From NCBI GenBank assembly GCA_937996535.1, contig CALKVF010000021.1, forward strand, positions 1-35,265: a DNA stretch of 35,265 nucleotides, given 5' to 3'. Origin of the DNA: an uncultured Novosphingobium sp. (GTDB lineage: Bacteria; Pseudomonadota; Alphaproteobacteria; Sphingomonadales; Sphingomonadaceae). The notes below the pieces were generated by a model, which had not been told where the DNA came from, did not search any database, and saw only the letters and a list, made by a program, of their open reading frames with translations. Of the stretch, positions 1 to 7,376 are shown piece after piece. Each line of letters begins with the position of its first letter. Positions within the stretch are counted from its first letter, which is position 1. The translations under genes and the position numbers were made by a program.

Positions 1-1072
1 CGTTGAGCGTCATCAGGCCGTTGATCATGCCGCCCCAGCTGGGCATCCACAGCATCACCGAGAACACCATGCCGAGCGTCTGCGCCCAGTCGGGCAGCGC
101 GGTATAGTGGAGGTGGTGCGGACCCGCCCAGATGTAGAGGAAGATCAGCGCCCAGAAGTGCACGATCGACAGGCGGTAGCTGTAGATCGGGCGTTCAGCC
201 TGCTTCGGCACGAAGTAGTACATCATGGCGAGGAAGCCGGCGGTGAGGAAGAAGCCCACCGCGTTGTGGCCATACCACCACTGCACTAGCGCGCCCTGCA
301 CGCCGCCCCACACGGGGAAGCTGCGCGAGCCGAACGGGCTGACCGGAATGTTCACGTTGTTCACCAGGTGCAGCATCGCCACGGTCAGGATGAACGACAG
401 GAAGAACCAGTTGGCGACATAGATGTGCGGTTCGGTGCGCTTGATCAGCGTGCCGACGAACACCACCAGATAGGCCACCCAGACCAGTGTGAGCCAGAGA
501 TCGACGTACCATTCCGGCTCGGCGTATTCCTTGCCCTGGGTGATCCCCAGGAGGTAGCCGGTCGCGGCCAGCACGATGAACAGCTGGTAGCCCCAGAACA
601 CGAACTTCGCGAGGCCCGGGAAGGCCAGGCGCGTGCGGCAGGTGCGCTGCACGATGTAGAACGAGGTCGAGATCAGCGCCGTGCCACCAAAGGCGAAGAT
701 CACCGCCGAGGTATGCAGCGGGCGGACCCGGCCGAAGTTGAGGAAGGGTTCAAGATTGAGCAGCGGGAAAGCCAACTGCGTGGCAATCACCAGCCCCACC
801 AGGAAGCCGACAACGCCCCAGAACGTGGTGAGGATTACCCCCGCCCGGATCAGGTCGTCATCATACTTGCTCTGGTCGCCGACCACCTTGGTGCCGTTTG
901 CGGCAGCCAGGAAGTTCGTCTTGGTGAGCGTGATGGCCAGGCCGGCAAGCGCCGCCAGGCCGAAGATCGCCATATGGATCGCGAACCCGGTATCTACCGC
1001 ATTCGCGAACATGAATATGGCGAAGAAGAGCGCGACCAGCCACCAGCCAGCGCGTGCAACTACGGATTCCAT
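1..1072 (-). CDS. ccoN: cbb3-type cytochrome c oxidase subunit I (CcoN), 5' part only
   Basis: Catalytic haem-copper subunit of the high-affinity cbb3 terminal oxidase in the inner membrane, which reduces oxygen to water at low oxygen. About 357 residues are present, starting MESVVARAGWW; the 3' part lies beyond the window. The chain is a run of hydrophobic segments and carries CcoN hallmarks: WWYGHNAVGF, with a metal-ligand His, and the later AGPHHLHY His cluster. The ATG at 1072 follows a purine-rich GAGGGGAAGG. The gene is divergent from ompW, and an FNR-box-like site lies about 90 nt upstream, which fits oxygen-dependent control. Nothing looks broken; the truncation is only the window edge. 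Confidence 0.95.
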   Translation of the reverse strand, partial: MESVVARAGWWLVALFFAIFMFANAVDTGFAIHMAIFGLAALAGLAITLTKTNFLAAANGTKVVGDQSKYDDDLIRAGVILTTFWGVVGFLVGLVIATQLAFPLLNLEPFLNFGRVRPLHTSAVIFAFGGTALISTSFYIVQRTCRTRLAFPGLAKFVFWGYQLFIVLAATGYLLGITQGKEYAEPEWYVDLWLTLVWVAYLVVFVGTLIKRTEPHIYVANWFFLSFILTVAMLHLVNNVNIPVSPFGSRSFPVWGGVQGALVQWWYGHNAVGFFLTAGFLAMMYYFVPKQAERPIYSYRLSIVHFWALIFLYIWAGPHHLHYTALPDWAQTLGMVFSVMLWMPSWGGMINGLMTLN

Positions 1073-1160
1073 GTGCCCCTTCCCCTCATGTTCGAGGTTA
1101 ATTCAAATATACTAATATTAGTCGTAATTACCGCTTTCGACGCTTCGCCGCAATGCGACA

Positions 1161-1174
1161 TTGACCCGGATCAA
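1161..1174. promoter_or_regulatory. FNR-type box, ccoN side of the ccoN/ompW intergenic region
   Basis: TTGACCCGGATCAA matches the FNR/FnrL consensus TTGAT-N4-ATCAA at 9 of 10 fixed positions. It lies 88 nt upstream of the ccoN start. A TAATAT-like -10 hexamer on the minus strand (about 1115-1120) would put the box near -60, a class I activator position. The box match is seen directly; the -10 assignment is tentative. FnrL is encoded within 2 kb. Confidence 0.7.
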
Positions 1175-1217
1175 ATTACCGCATGTCGATCGAAAAATGC
1201 CGAAAAACCTAGAAAAA

Positions 1218-1231
1218 TTGCGCAGGATCAA
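1218..1231. promoter_or_regulatory. FNR-type box, ompW side of the ccoN/ompW intergenic region
   Basis: TTGCGCAGGATCAA has a perfect ATCAA half and a TTG-- half, so it is a weaker match than the site at 1161. It lies 94 nt upstream of ompW. With a TAATAG -10 at 1275-1280 the box would be near -62, mirroring the geometry proposed for ccoN. The enteric ompW gene is a known FNR target, which makes the site plausible but not proven. Confidence 0.5.
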
Positions 1232-1324
1232 TGTTTGCACCCGCAGCAAGGGCGCAAAGGCAAGTCCGACGCCGTAATAGCCTTGGTCGCACAGGGCGGC
1301 CAATGCGGCGCCGGATGAGGGATC

Positions 1325-2008
1325 ATGAAGAAACTGACCATCGCTGCGGCCCTTGGCGCCGCCACCATGCTTGCCACCAGCCCGGCCCAGGCCGCTGAAG
1401 CCGGCACCATTCAGGTCAAGCTGCTCGCCACCGGCGTGCTGCCTGACGGCAAGATCGACAAGATCAACTCGGCCGCAACGCCGGTTGCCACCGCGCTGGG
1501 CGCCACGCCCGGCACCACGGCCAACGACAACGTCGTGCCGACCCTGGCGATCGACTACTACGCCACGCCGAACATCTCGATCGAAACGATTTGCTGCCTG
1601 ACCCAGCATCACGTGACCGGGACCGGTTCGATTGCGGGTGCCGACATTGCCCAGCATGTGCTGATCCTTCCCGCTACGGTGACGCTCAAGTATCACCTCG
1701 ATGCCGGCCCGATCAAGCCGTACGTTGGCGTTGGCCCGAGCGTGTTCTTCTACATCGACGAACGCCCCGGTGCGGTCCCGGCTTCGCTGGGCGCCACCAA
1801 GCTCAAGATGGACGACAAGTTCGGCGTCGCCCTTCAGGCCGGCTTCGACATGCCGGTCAACGAAAAGATGGGCGTTTCGCTCGACGCCAAGAAGTACTTC
1901 ATGAAGACCACGACGCACTTCTATGACGCGGCGGGTACCGAAGTCCTGTCGACCGACCACAAGCTTGACCCGTGGGTCATCTCGGGCGGCGTCTACTTCA
2001 ACTTCTGA
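1325..2008 (+). CDS. ompW: OmpW-family outer membrane protein
   Basis: Predicted small (probably eight-stranded) beta-barrel of the outer membrane. The 227-residue precursor has a signal peptide ending near AQA-AEA at about residue 24. It shows OmpW family features: a period of alternating hydrophobic strands, the segment IKPYVGVGPSVFFY in the middle, and a C-terminal Phe (VYFNF) as the barrel-assembly signal. The start is supported by TGAGGGA just upstream of ATG 1325. A strong intrinsic terminator follows the stop. OmpW proteins are associated with transport of small hydrophobic compounds and with stress or anaerobic responses; the substrate cannot be read from sequence. A Cys pair (ICCL) mid-protein is unusual for an outer membrane barrel. 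Confidence 0.9.
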   Translation: MKKLTIAAALGAATMLATSPAQAAEAGTIQVKLLATGVLPDGKIDKINSAATPVATALGATPGTTANDNVVPTLAIDYYATPNISIETICCLTQHHVTGTGSIAGADIAQHVLILPATVTLKYHLDAGPIKPYVGVGPSVFFYIDERPGAVPASLGATKLKMDDKFGVALQAGFDMPVNEKMGVSLDAKKYFMKTTTHFYDAAGTEVLSTDHKLDPWVISGGVYFNF

Positions 2009-2022
2009 TAAGCCATCGTGAA

Positions 2023-2051
2023 GCGGGATTACGTATCGCAGGTAATCCCGC
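2023..2051. repeat. Inverted repeat just downstream of ompW
   Basis: GCGGGATTAC at 2023-2032 and GTAATCCCGC at 2042-2051 are perfect 10-bp inverted arms around a 9-nt loop. It has no T-run of its own and sits directly before the stronger terminator hairpin, so it may add mRNA 3' stability or act as part of a double terminator. Confidence 0.6.
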
Positions 2052-2062
2052 CCACACCGCAG

Positions 2063-2090
2063 CGGCCCGGTCCGATGGACCGGGCCGTTT
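2063..2090 (+). terminator. Rho-independent terminator of ompW
   Basis: A perfect 11-bp stem pairs CGGCCCGGTCC (2063-2073) with GGACCGGGCCG (2077-2087) around a GAT loop, followed by TTT. The T-run is on the plus strand, so it serves ompW. It may also stop convergent fnrL transcripts, although no T-run follows in that direction. Confidence 0.85.
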
Positions 2091-2130
2091 GCGTATCCGA
2101 TCAGGGAATTGCGATTGAGGCGCCGGGGGC

Positions 2131-2829
2131 TCAGCCCGCTTCGGCGGCCAGCCCTTCGCGGTCGGTAATCACCACTTCGCGGCGCGAGGGCAGATCGATC
2201 AGGCCATCGGCCTTGAGCCGGGTGAACTGGCGGCTGACGGTTTCGATCGTCAGGCCAAGCACATCGGCCACCTGCTGGCGCGAAAACGGCAGCGAGAAGC
2301 GGCGCAGCGGCAGGTCAGGCGCATCGATGCAGCCCGGCTGCACCAGCCGCTCGGACATTTCGAGCAGGAAGCTGGCGACCTTTTCGCTCGCCGACTTGCG
2401 CCCGAGCAGCAGCATCCAGCGGCGGGTGCGATCGAGTTCGGCCAGCGTGCGCTGGAGCAGCTTGTGTTCAAGGCTGGGATGTTCGCGGGCAAAGGCATCG
2501 AAGTCCTTGCGGCTGAACACGCAGACCTTCGCCTCGGTCAGCGCGGTCACGCCGTGGCCCGAGGTTGCGCCGAACGGCCGGCCAATGAAATCAGAGGGAT
2601 AGACCACACCCACGATCTGTTCGCGGCCGTCTTCGGTCCCGGTGGAGAGCTTGAGCACCCCGTCGATCACGTTGGCGACAAGAACCGAATCCTCGCCTTC
2701 CCACATCAGGGAATCGCCGGGAGCCAGGATGCGCCTGCGGCCGATGTTGTTCAGCGCCTTGAGTTCTTCGCCGTCAAGCGAGGAACAGATGGCGCGATTG
2801 CGCACGACGCAGGTATCGCAGGCGGTCAT
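2131..2829 (-). CDS. fnrL: FnrL-type Crp/Fnr transcriptional regulator (Fe-S oxygen sensor)
   Basis: Cytoplasmic oxygen-responsive activator of the FNR class, 232 residues. N-terminal cysteines C4, C7 and C15 plus internal C103 (AKVCVF) give the four ligands expected for a [4Fe-4S] cluster, with the C-x2-C-x7-C spacing of FnrL-type proteins. A cyclic-nucleotide-binding-like beta-roll (about 25-115) and dimer helix lead to a winged helix. Its recognition helix (about 190-203) contains IETVSRQF, the E-x2-S-R pattern that reads TTGAT/ATCAA half-sites. Likely targets in the window are the two boxes between ccoN and ompW. It follows fliA by 39 nt on the same strand, so readthrough from the flagellar operon is possible. 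The start is set by the cysteine motif; no strong Shine-Dalgarno is seen. Confidence 0.92.
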   Translation of the reverse strand: MTACDTCVVRNRAICSSLDGEELKALNNIGRRRILAPGDSLMWEGEDSVLVANVIDGVLKLSTGTEDGREQIVGVVYPSDFIGRPFGATSGHGVTALTEAKVCVFSRKDFDAFAREHPSLEHKLLQRTLAELDRTRRWMLLLGRKSASEKVASFLLEMSERLVQPGCIDAPDLPLRRFSLPFSRQQVADVLGLTIETVSRQFTRLKADGLIDLPSRREVVITDREGLAAEAG

Positions 2830-2868
2830 GGGGGCAAGCCTATGCAGCGCAGAGTCCTTTCACGCAAG

Positions 2869-3600
2869 CTAGATGATTTGTGCCACGTCGGCCAAAGCGG
2901 TGCGCAGGCGGTCAATCGCCTGGGCTTTGAGCTGGTGGACGCGGGGGACGGAAACCTGAATGGTTTCAGCGATTTCCGAGAGATTCAGCTCCTCCACGAA
3001 GTAGAGCTGGACAATCAATTGCAGGCGTTCGGGTAGCGCCGCGATTGCACTTGCGACGCTTTCGCGCATTTCCTGATCCTCGAGCAGCGCAAGGCTGTTG
3101 GGGCGATCATCGGCAAAGGCGGGATCGCTGTCGGAATAGGCCTCGTCGATCGCCTCGAAGCGCAGCGGTTCGCTGGCTGACCGCAGCGCCGCCAGTTCGT
3201 CCTGATCAATCCCGAGCGCGCTGGCCAGTTCATCGGGGCTCGGCTCGCGGCCCAAGGACAGCCGCAGCGCACCTTCCTTGTCGCGCAGCTGACGGCGCCG
3301 CTCGGTCGCTCCGCGCGAAAGCGGGATGTGGCGGCGGATGAGATCAACCATCGCCCCGCGCACCCGCAGCTTGGCATAGGCGGCAAAGCCGTCCTCACCC
3401 GGCCCGGCGTGGCGCTGCGCGGCTTCGGTCAGCGCGACCATCCCGGCCTGCATCAGGTCTTCCAGTTCGATCCCGGGGCGGCCGCCGCCGTGGATGTGCC
3501 AGGCAAGGCGGCGCACCATCGGCACGAACCGGCGGATCCGATCCGCCGCGTCGCTGCGATAGGCCCCCTTGGCGGCAAAGCTCTTGTGGTCCTGGATCAT
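2869..3600 (-). CDS. fliA: RNA polymerase sigma-28 factor FliA
   Basis: Flagellar sigma factor for late genes such as filament. The 243-residue protein has sigma region 2 (about 20-95, with ELEDLMQAGMVAL and FAAYAKLRVRGAMVDLIR), region 3 (about 100-145) and region 4 with a helix-turn-helix near the C-terminus (LNLSEIAETIQVSVPRVHQL). This is the sigma-28 layout lacking region 1.1. Its ATG overlaps the flhA stop by 4 nt, so translation is probably coupled. The operon also encodes its antagonist FlgM at the promoter-proximal end. Likely target promoters in this window are those proposed before flgM and fliC. Confidence 0.95.
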   Translation of the reverse strand: MIQDHKSFAAKGAYRSDAADRIRRFVPMVRRLAWHIHGGGRPGIELEDLMQAGMVALTEAAQRHAGPGEDGFAAYAKLRVRGAMVDLIRRHIPLSRGATERRRQLRDKEGALRLSLGREPSPDELASALGIDQDELAALRSASEPLRFEAIDEAYSDSDPAFADDRPNSLALLEDQEMRESVASAIAALPERLQLIVQLYFVEELNLSEIAETIQVSVPRVHQLKAQAIDRLRTALADVAQII

Positions 3601-5735
3601 GCAAAGGCACTCTCTGGTTGGGAAATGACATCAGGTTGCGGCAACGCCGGAGCGCGGGAAGCATCGGGCACAGCTGGCCCGCCAATCACGGCCACCACTT
3701 CGATCGGCTGGCTGGTGGGCAGTTCGGCGATCGACAGTACCAGCACAGAAGGCGCGCGCAGCCGCAGCAGCGCGGCCAACGCCCGGCGTGCGCGCGGCTG
3801 GGCAATCAGCGCCAGCGGCGGTGCACCCGCGCCGCGCTGGGCAACCAGGCCGGCCACGTGTTCACCAATGGTGCGGGCGAGATCGGGCTCGATCACCGGC
3901 TGGCCGGTGACCGGATCGACCAGCCCCTGCACGATCGCGCCTTCGAGCTGCGCATCGAGCGTGATCACCGGCAAGCGGTCCCCCGGCGCGCAAACCCGCG
4001 CGACGAGCAGGCCGCCCAAATCGGCGCGGAGCAGTTCGACCAGCCGGTCATGCTCGGTGGTCTGCTGGACCGCGACCGCGAGGCTGGAGAAGATCGGCAG
4101 CGGATGGGCGATGGCGATGCCATCTTCGAGCAGCGAGCGCAGCAGCCGGGTCAACGCCGCCAGCGACAGCGGCTGGGGATGGATCGCCTCGACCAGCGCG
4201 GCGGAATGCTCCTTGATCCCCTCGACGATGGCGCGGACCTCGTCCGGGCCGAGTAGAATCTGCGGCCGCTCGCCCAAGAGCTGGTTGAGCTGGGTGGCGA
4301 TCACCGTGCTGGCGTCAACCGTCAGGAACCCTTCGGCAATCGCGTGATCGCGCATCGCCGGATCGATCCACAGTGCCGGACAGCCAAAGCTCGGGTCCAG
4401 CGTCGGATCGCCGCTCAGGCGGTGGCCTTCGCGCACTTCGCCGGCATCGATCGCCAGAATCCGGTCGGGCCGGATCATCCCGCCGCCCAGCGGCACCCCG
4501 CCCAGCACGATGCGGTAGTCATTGGGCGACAGATCGAGCGAGTCCCGCACCCGGAACTGCGGCACGACGAACCCATAGGCCTGCGACAGCTGTTTGCGCA
4601 CCCCGGTGATCCGCGCGACCAACGGCGAACCGCGGCGATCATCGACCAGCTGGACCAGGCCATAGCCCAGTTCAACCGTCACCAGCGTGTGGTCCGATAC
4701 GTCCTCCAGCGTGATCCGCCCGGGATCGGGCGGCGGCGCGGCATCAACCGCAGCTGGCGCCGGGCGCTGCGCGCGCTTGCTGAGCGCGTGCCACAACCAG
4801 AAGGCAAGACCGCCGGCGGGCAGGAACACAGTTTGCGGCATGGCCGGGATCACGCCGATTGCGGTCAGGATCACCGCCACCGGCAGCCACGTGCCGGGGC
4901 TGGCAAGCTGGCCGCCGATCTGCCCGGCAAGGTCGCGGTTGTCGGACACGCGGGTGACGATCACTGCCGCCGCGATCGACAAGAGCAGCGATGGCACCTG
5001 CGCCACCAGCGCATCGCCCACGGCAAGGGTAATGTATTTCTGCGCGGCATCGCCCGCCGAGAGCCCGTGGGAAATCATGCCCAGACAGAAGCCCGCGATG
5101 ATGTTGACCCCAAGGATCAGCAGCGCGGCGATCGCATCGCCCTTCACGAACTTGCTGGCACCATCCATCGAGCCGTAGAAATCGGCCTCGGTCGCCACTT
5201 CCCGGCGGCGGGCCTTGGCCTCGTCGGCGGTCACCAGCCCGGCGGCGAGATCGGCGTCGATCGCCATCTGCTTGCCCGGCAGGGCATCAAGGGTGAAACG
5301 CGCCGACACTTCGGACACGCGCCCGGCGCCCTTGGTCACCACCACCATGTTGATGATCATCAGGATCATGAACACGAACAGCCCGACCGCGAAATTGCCG
5401 CCGATGAGGAACGCGCCAAAGGCCTCGATCACGTGGCCGGCGGCCGCCCCGCCCTGATGCCCGTTGACCAGCACCACGCGGGTCGAGGCAACGTTGAGCG
5501 CAAGCCGCAGCAGGGTCGCGAACAGCAGAACGCTCGGAAACGAGGAGAAATCGAGCGGCTTTTCGGCGTTCATCGAGGCCATCAGGATCGCCACCGACAG
5601 CGCGATGTTGAGCACGAAGAACACGTCGAGCAGCACCGCCGGGGTCGGCACGATCATCAGGCAGATGAGCGTGAGGATCCCCGCCGGCAGGGCGAAGGCG
5701 CTGGGGGTGAACCGGGTCAGGAGATTGCCGCTCAC
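3597..5735 (-). CDS. flhA: Flagellar type III export gate protein FlhA
   Basis: Inner-membrane export gate subunit that forms the cytoplasmic nonameric ring docking chaperone-substrate complexes. The 712-residue length is typical. The N-terminal half (to about residue 330) holds the hydrophobic segments and the FHIPEP family signature starting near residue 77 (RLALNVASTRVVLVNG). The C-terminal half is the soluble cytosolic domain. Its ATG overlaps the stop of the upstream lytic transglycosylase gene by 4 nt, and its stop overlaps the fliA start. The other gate genes (flhB, fliPQR) are not in the window. Confidence 0.97.
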   Translation of the reverse strand: MSGNLLTRFTPSAFALPAGILTLICLMIVPTPAVLLDVFFVLNIALSVAILMASMNAEKPLDFSSFPSVLLFATLLRLALNVASTRVVLVNGHQGGAAAGHVIEAFGAFLIGGNFAVGLFVFMILMIINMVVVTKGAGRVSEVSARFTLDALPGKQMAIDADLAAGLVTADEAKARRREVATEADFYGSMDGASKFVKGDAIAALLILGVNIIAGFCLGMISHGLSAGDAAQKYITLAVGDALVAQVPSLLLSIAAAVIVTRVSDNRDLAGQIGGQLASPGTWLPVAVILTAIGVIPAMPQTVFLPAGGLAFWLWHALSKRAQRPAPAAVDAAPPPDPGRITLEDVSDHTLVTVELGYGLVQLVDDRRGSPLVARITGVRKQLSQAYGFVVPQFRVRDSLDLSPNDYRIVLGGVPLGGGMIRPDRILAIDAGEVREGHRLSGDPTLDPSFGCPALWIDPAMRDHAIAEGFLTVDASTVIATQLNQLLGERPQILLGPDEVRAIVEGIKEHSAALVEAIHPQPLSLAALTRLLRSLLEDGIAIAHPLPIFSSLAVAVQQTTEHDRLVELLRADLGGLLVARVCAPGDRLPVITLDAQLEGAIVQGLVDPVTGQPVIEPDLARTIGEHVAGLVAQRGAGAPPLALIAQPRARRALAALLRLRAPSVLVLSIAELPTSQPIEVVAVIGGPAVPDASRAPALPQPDVISQPESAFA

Positions 5736-6559
5736 AGCCCGAACGCCTGCAATTTGCCATAAGCGGCGCGAACCGGCGCGGGCATCGCGCTGGCATCGGC
5801 CCCGCCAAAGGCGGCAGCCAGGGTATCAGCCATCGACGGGCGCTGCGGCTGGGTTTCAGGCGCGGCGGCATTCCAGCCGCTCGATCCGCCCCAGGCCGCC
5901 CAGCCATCGCCGCCGGCGGGCATGGCGCCGCCCTCCATCGCCGCGCCCATGCGGGTGCGTAGCAGGCCCATCACCGCGCCAAGCGAACGCGGCGCGCCGG
6001 CATCGTCGAAGAAAATCGCCCGGTTCGCGGATGCCGCCTTGGGCAGCAGGGCCGCCGCGCTTTGCCCCGGATCGGCGGCAAGGCCGGTCAGGAACCGCCC
6101 GGCCCCATCGGCGCCAAGGAAATGCGCAAGATACAGCTCGCTCGCATCGGGCTCGCGGCCCAGCACGCCGGACAGCGCGGTGCGATTTTCGGCGGCGAGT
6201 TCGCCCGCCATCAGCGCCGAGGCTTGTGGATCATAGCGCAGGCTGAGCACCTGTTCGCGCACGGCGGGATCGGAAATCCGGCCGCTGGCGATCGCATCGC
6301 TGGCCCAGCCGAGCCCGTTTTCCGCGCCGTGGCGGCGCAGCATCGACAGCCAGGTGCCTGAGGTAAACTGGAACAGCCCCGCCGCACTTGATGAGCCGGC
6401 GCGGGCGGAAGGATCAAGGCTCGATTCCATCCGGGCCTGCCCCAGCAGGTAGCCGAAATCGACCCCGGTCGCCGCCGAGGCATTGGCAATCGCGCCGCGC
6501 ACGTCGGCGCGGGGCGATGGGGCCGGTGATTGAACTGCAAAGGGTGCGGACTGGCTCAC
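5732..6559 (-). CDS. Soluble lytic murein transglycosylase-like protein (flagellar)
   Basis: Predicted peptidoglycan-cleaving enzyme that would open the wall for rod assembly. The 275-residue protein has an SLT-type core: ARMESSLDPSA with the candidate catalytic Glu45, followed by SAAGLFQFTSGTW at about 58-70, which is the conserved substrate-groove motif. The remainder is Ala/Gly-rich with no clear domain. There is no obvious N-terminal signal peptide, so export could be through the flagellar apparatus itself. The start is GTG 6559, supported by GGGAG 7 nt upstream. FlgJ in this cluster lacks a muramidase domain, so this gene probably supplies that activity in trans. Confidence 0.85.
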   Translation of the reverse strand: MSQSAPFAVQSPAPSPRADVRGAIANASAATGVDFGYLLGQARMESSLDPSARAGSSSAAGLFQFTSGTWLSMLRRHGAENGLGWASDAIASGRISDPAVREQVLSLRYDPQASALMAGELAAENRTALSGVLGREPDASELYLAHFLGADGAGRFLTGLAADPGQSAAALLPKAASANRAIFFDDAGAPRSLGAVMGLLRTRMGAAMEGGAMPAGGDGWAAWGGSSGWNAAAPETQPQRPSMADTLAAAFGGADASAMPAPVRAAYGKLQAFGL

Positions 6560-6567
6560 GCCGAACT

Positions 6568-6594
6568 CCCGGAACGAAGGATCATCGCTCCGGG
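6568..6594. other. Hairpin in the flgN-transglycosylase gap
   Basis: CCCGGAACGA (6568-6577) and TCGCTCCGGG (6585-6594) pair over 10 positions with one A-C mismatch around a 7-nt loop. It lies just upstream of the Shine-Dalgarno of the GTG-started transglycosylase gene, in the only sizeable gap (69 nt) of the flgM-fliA operon. There is no T-run, so partial attenuation, RNA processing or mRNA stabilisation are all possible. Confidence 0.5.
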
Positions 6595-6628
6595 ATCAGC
6601 AAGGGTCGTGCCAAATCAGAAAATCGGG

Positions 6629-6985
6629 TCAGCCGCGCGGGGCGGCATAGGCATAGGCCGGGCGCGCAGCGGCCCCGGCATTGTACAGCGCCGGGCTGCC
6701 GGTCAGGGCATCGAGACGGGCCGCAACATTGGCCGCAATCAGGTTGCGAACCTGGCGGTTTACCTCGTTCAGGCGGCGCGCGGCATCAAGCAGCCCGCGG
6801 CATTCCTCATCGACGCCCTGGCCATCGGCCAGTGGGCCGTGCTGGTCCAGCGTGCCGCACAGCGCGACCTTGTCCTGCGCACAGCCCATGATCGCATCGA
6901 GATCCAGCCCGGCAAGCGCCTGCCGTTCGGCCTGCAGGACGGCAATCATCTGCCGCAGGTTCTCGCGTAGCTCGGCTCCGCTCAT
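6629..6985 (-). CDS. flgN: FlgN-like flagellar export chaperone
   Basis: Small cytoplasmic chaperone expected to bind the hook-filament junction proteins FlgK and FlgL before export. The 118-residue protein is mostly helical and ends in the FlgN-type stretch NRQVRNLIAANVAARLDAL followed by an Ala/Tyr-rich tail. Sequence identity within this family is low, so the call rests on length, helix pattern and position. It follows flgM with a 4-nt overlap, the standard flgM-flgN order. Confidence 0.85.
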   Translation of the reverse strand: MSGAELRENLRQMIAVLQAERQALAGLDLDAIMGCAQDKVALCGTLDQHGPLADGQGVDEECRGLLDAARRLNEVNRQVRNLIAANVAARLDALTGSPALYNAGAAARPAYAYAAPRG

Positions 6986-7293
6986 GTGTCGCTCCTCAGC
7001 AGCATTCCGGCTGCAATCATCGCATCGGCCACCCGCATCGGGATCACCGGATAGCTTCCCTGTTCGATCGCGCGGCGGATTTCGGCCACGCGTTCACTGT
7101 TGACCGGCTCGGCCCCGGCGTCGAGCGCATCGCTGCGCACCACGGTGGTTGCCGCCTGGGTCTGGCCCGCAGTCGTTGCGGCGGGCTTGGCCCCAGCGGC
7201 ATTGGCAGCAGCGGAGAGGCTGCGGCTGTCCAAGGCCCCGACCGGGCGGGGTGCTTGCGGCCCCGTGGGTCCGCCGATTTCGATGGGAGGCAT
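6982..7293 (-). CDS. flgM: Anti-sigma-28 factor FlgM
   Basis: Negative regulator that binds FliA until it is exported through the completed hook. The 103-residue chain has a disordered, Ala/Pro-rich N-terminal half. The C-terminal sigma-binding part is SERVAEIRRAIEQGSYPVI followed by PMRVADAMIAAGMLL, the usual two-helix FlgM pattern. GGAG 8 nt before ATG 7293 supports the start. It is the first gene of the flgM-flgN-slt-flhA-fliA operon, so the sigma factor and its inhibitor would be made from one transcript. A sigma-28-like promoter and a tandem palindromic operator lie just upstream. Confidence 0.92.
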   Translation of the reverse strand: MPPIEIGGPTGPQAPRPVGALDSRSLSAAANAAGAKPAATTAGQTQAATTVVRSDALDAGAEPVNSERVAEIRRAIEQGSYPVIPMRVADAMIAAGMLLRSDT

Positions 7294-7324
7294 GGTGTCG
7301 CTCCTGGATTGCTTGTCAGCACAG

Positions 7325-7350
7325 AGGACGGCAGCGGCCGGGGCACTTTA
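7325..7350 (-). promoter_or_regulatory. Candidate sigma-28 promoter of flgM
   Basis: On the minus strand, TAAAGTGC (7350 down to 7343), a 10-nt spacer and GCCGTCCT (7332 down to 7325) resemble the FliA consensus TAAAGTTT-N11-GCCGATAA, although the spacer is one base short and the last half of the -10 is weak. The same TAAA-N14-GCCG arrangement precedes fliC, which raises confidence. Confidence 0.6.
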
Positions 7351-7358
7351 AGCCCCAC

Positions 7359-7374
7359 CGGCAAGAAAATGCCG
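7359..7374. promoter_or_regulatory. Palindromic operator, flgM-proximal copy
   Basis: CGGCAAGAAAATGCCG fits CGGCAA-N4-TTGCCG at 11 of 12 fixed positions. Its centre is 17 bp upstream of the TTAA core of the candidate flgM -35 element, exactly as at fliC. It is probably the binding site of the sigma-54 activator encoded at 30668-31921 (inference). Confidence 0.65.
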
Positions 7375-7376
7375 CA

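Noticed and set aside
1112..1121. CTAATATTAG palindrome near the ccoN start as an operator
   Set aside because: It is short, AT-rich and overlaps the likely -10 region, so it is better explained as promoter sequence.
368..1318. A 316-codon open frame on the plus strand opposite ccoN
   Set aside because: It is a shadow of ccoN that would also run through the ccoN/ompW promoter region.
4344..5762. A 472-codon open frame on the plus strand opposite flhA
   Set aside because: It is antisense to a conserved membrane protein, very rich in Arg, His and Gln, with no recognisable motif and no ribosome site.
7361..7374. GGCAT-TTTC-TTGC on the minus strand as a sigma-54 promoter of flgM
   Set aside because: The spacing between GG and GC is 9, not 10 nt. 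The same spacing arises automatically from the 16-bp palindrome, so the operator reading is preferred.
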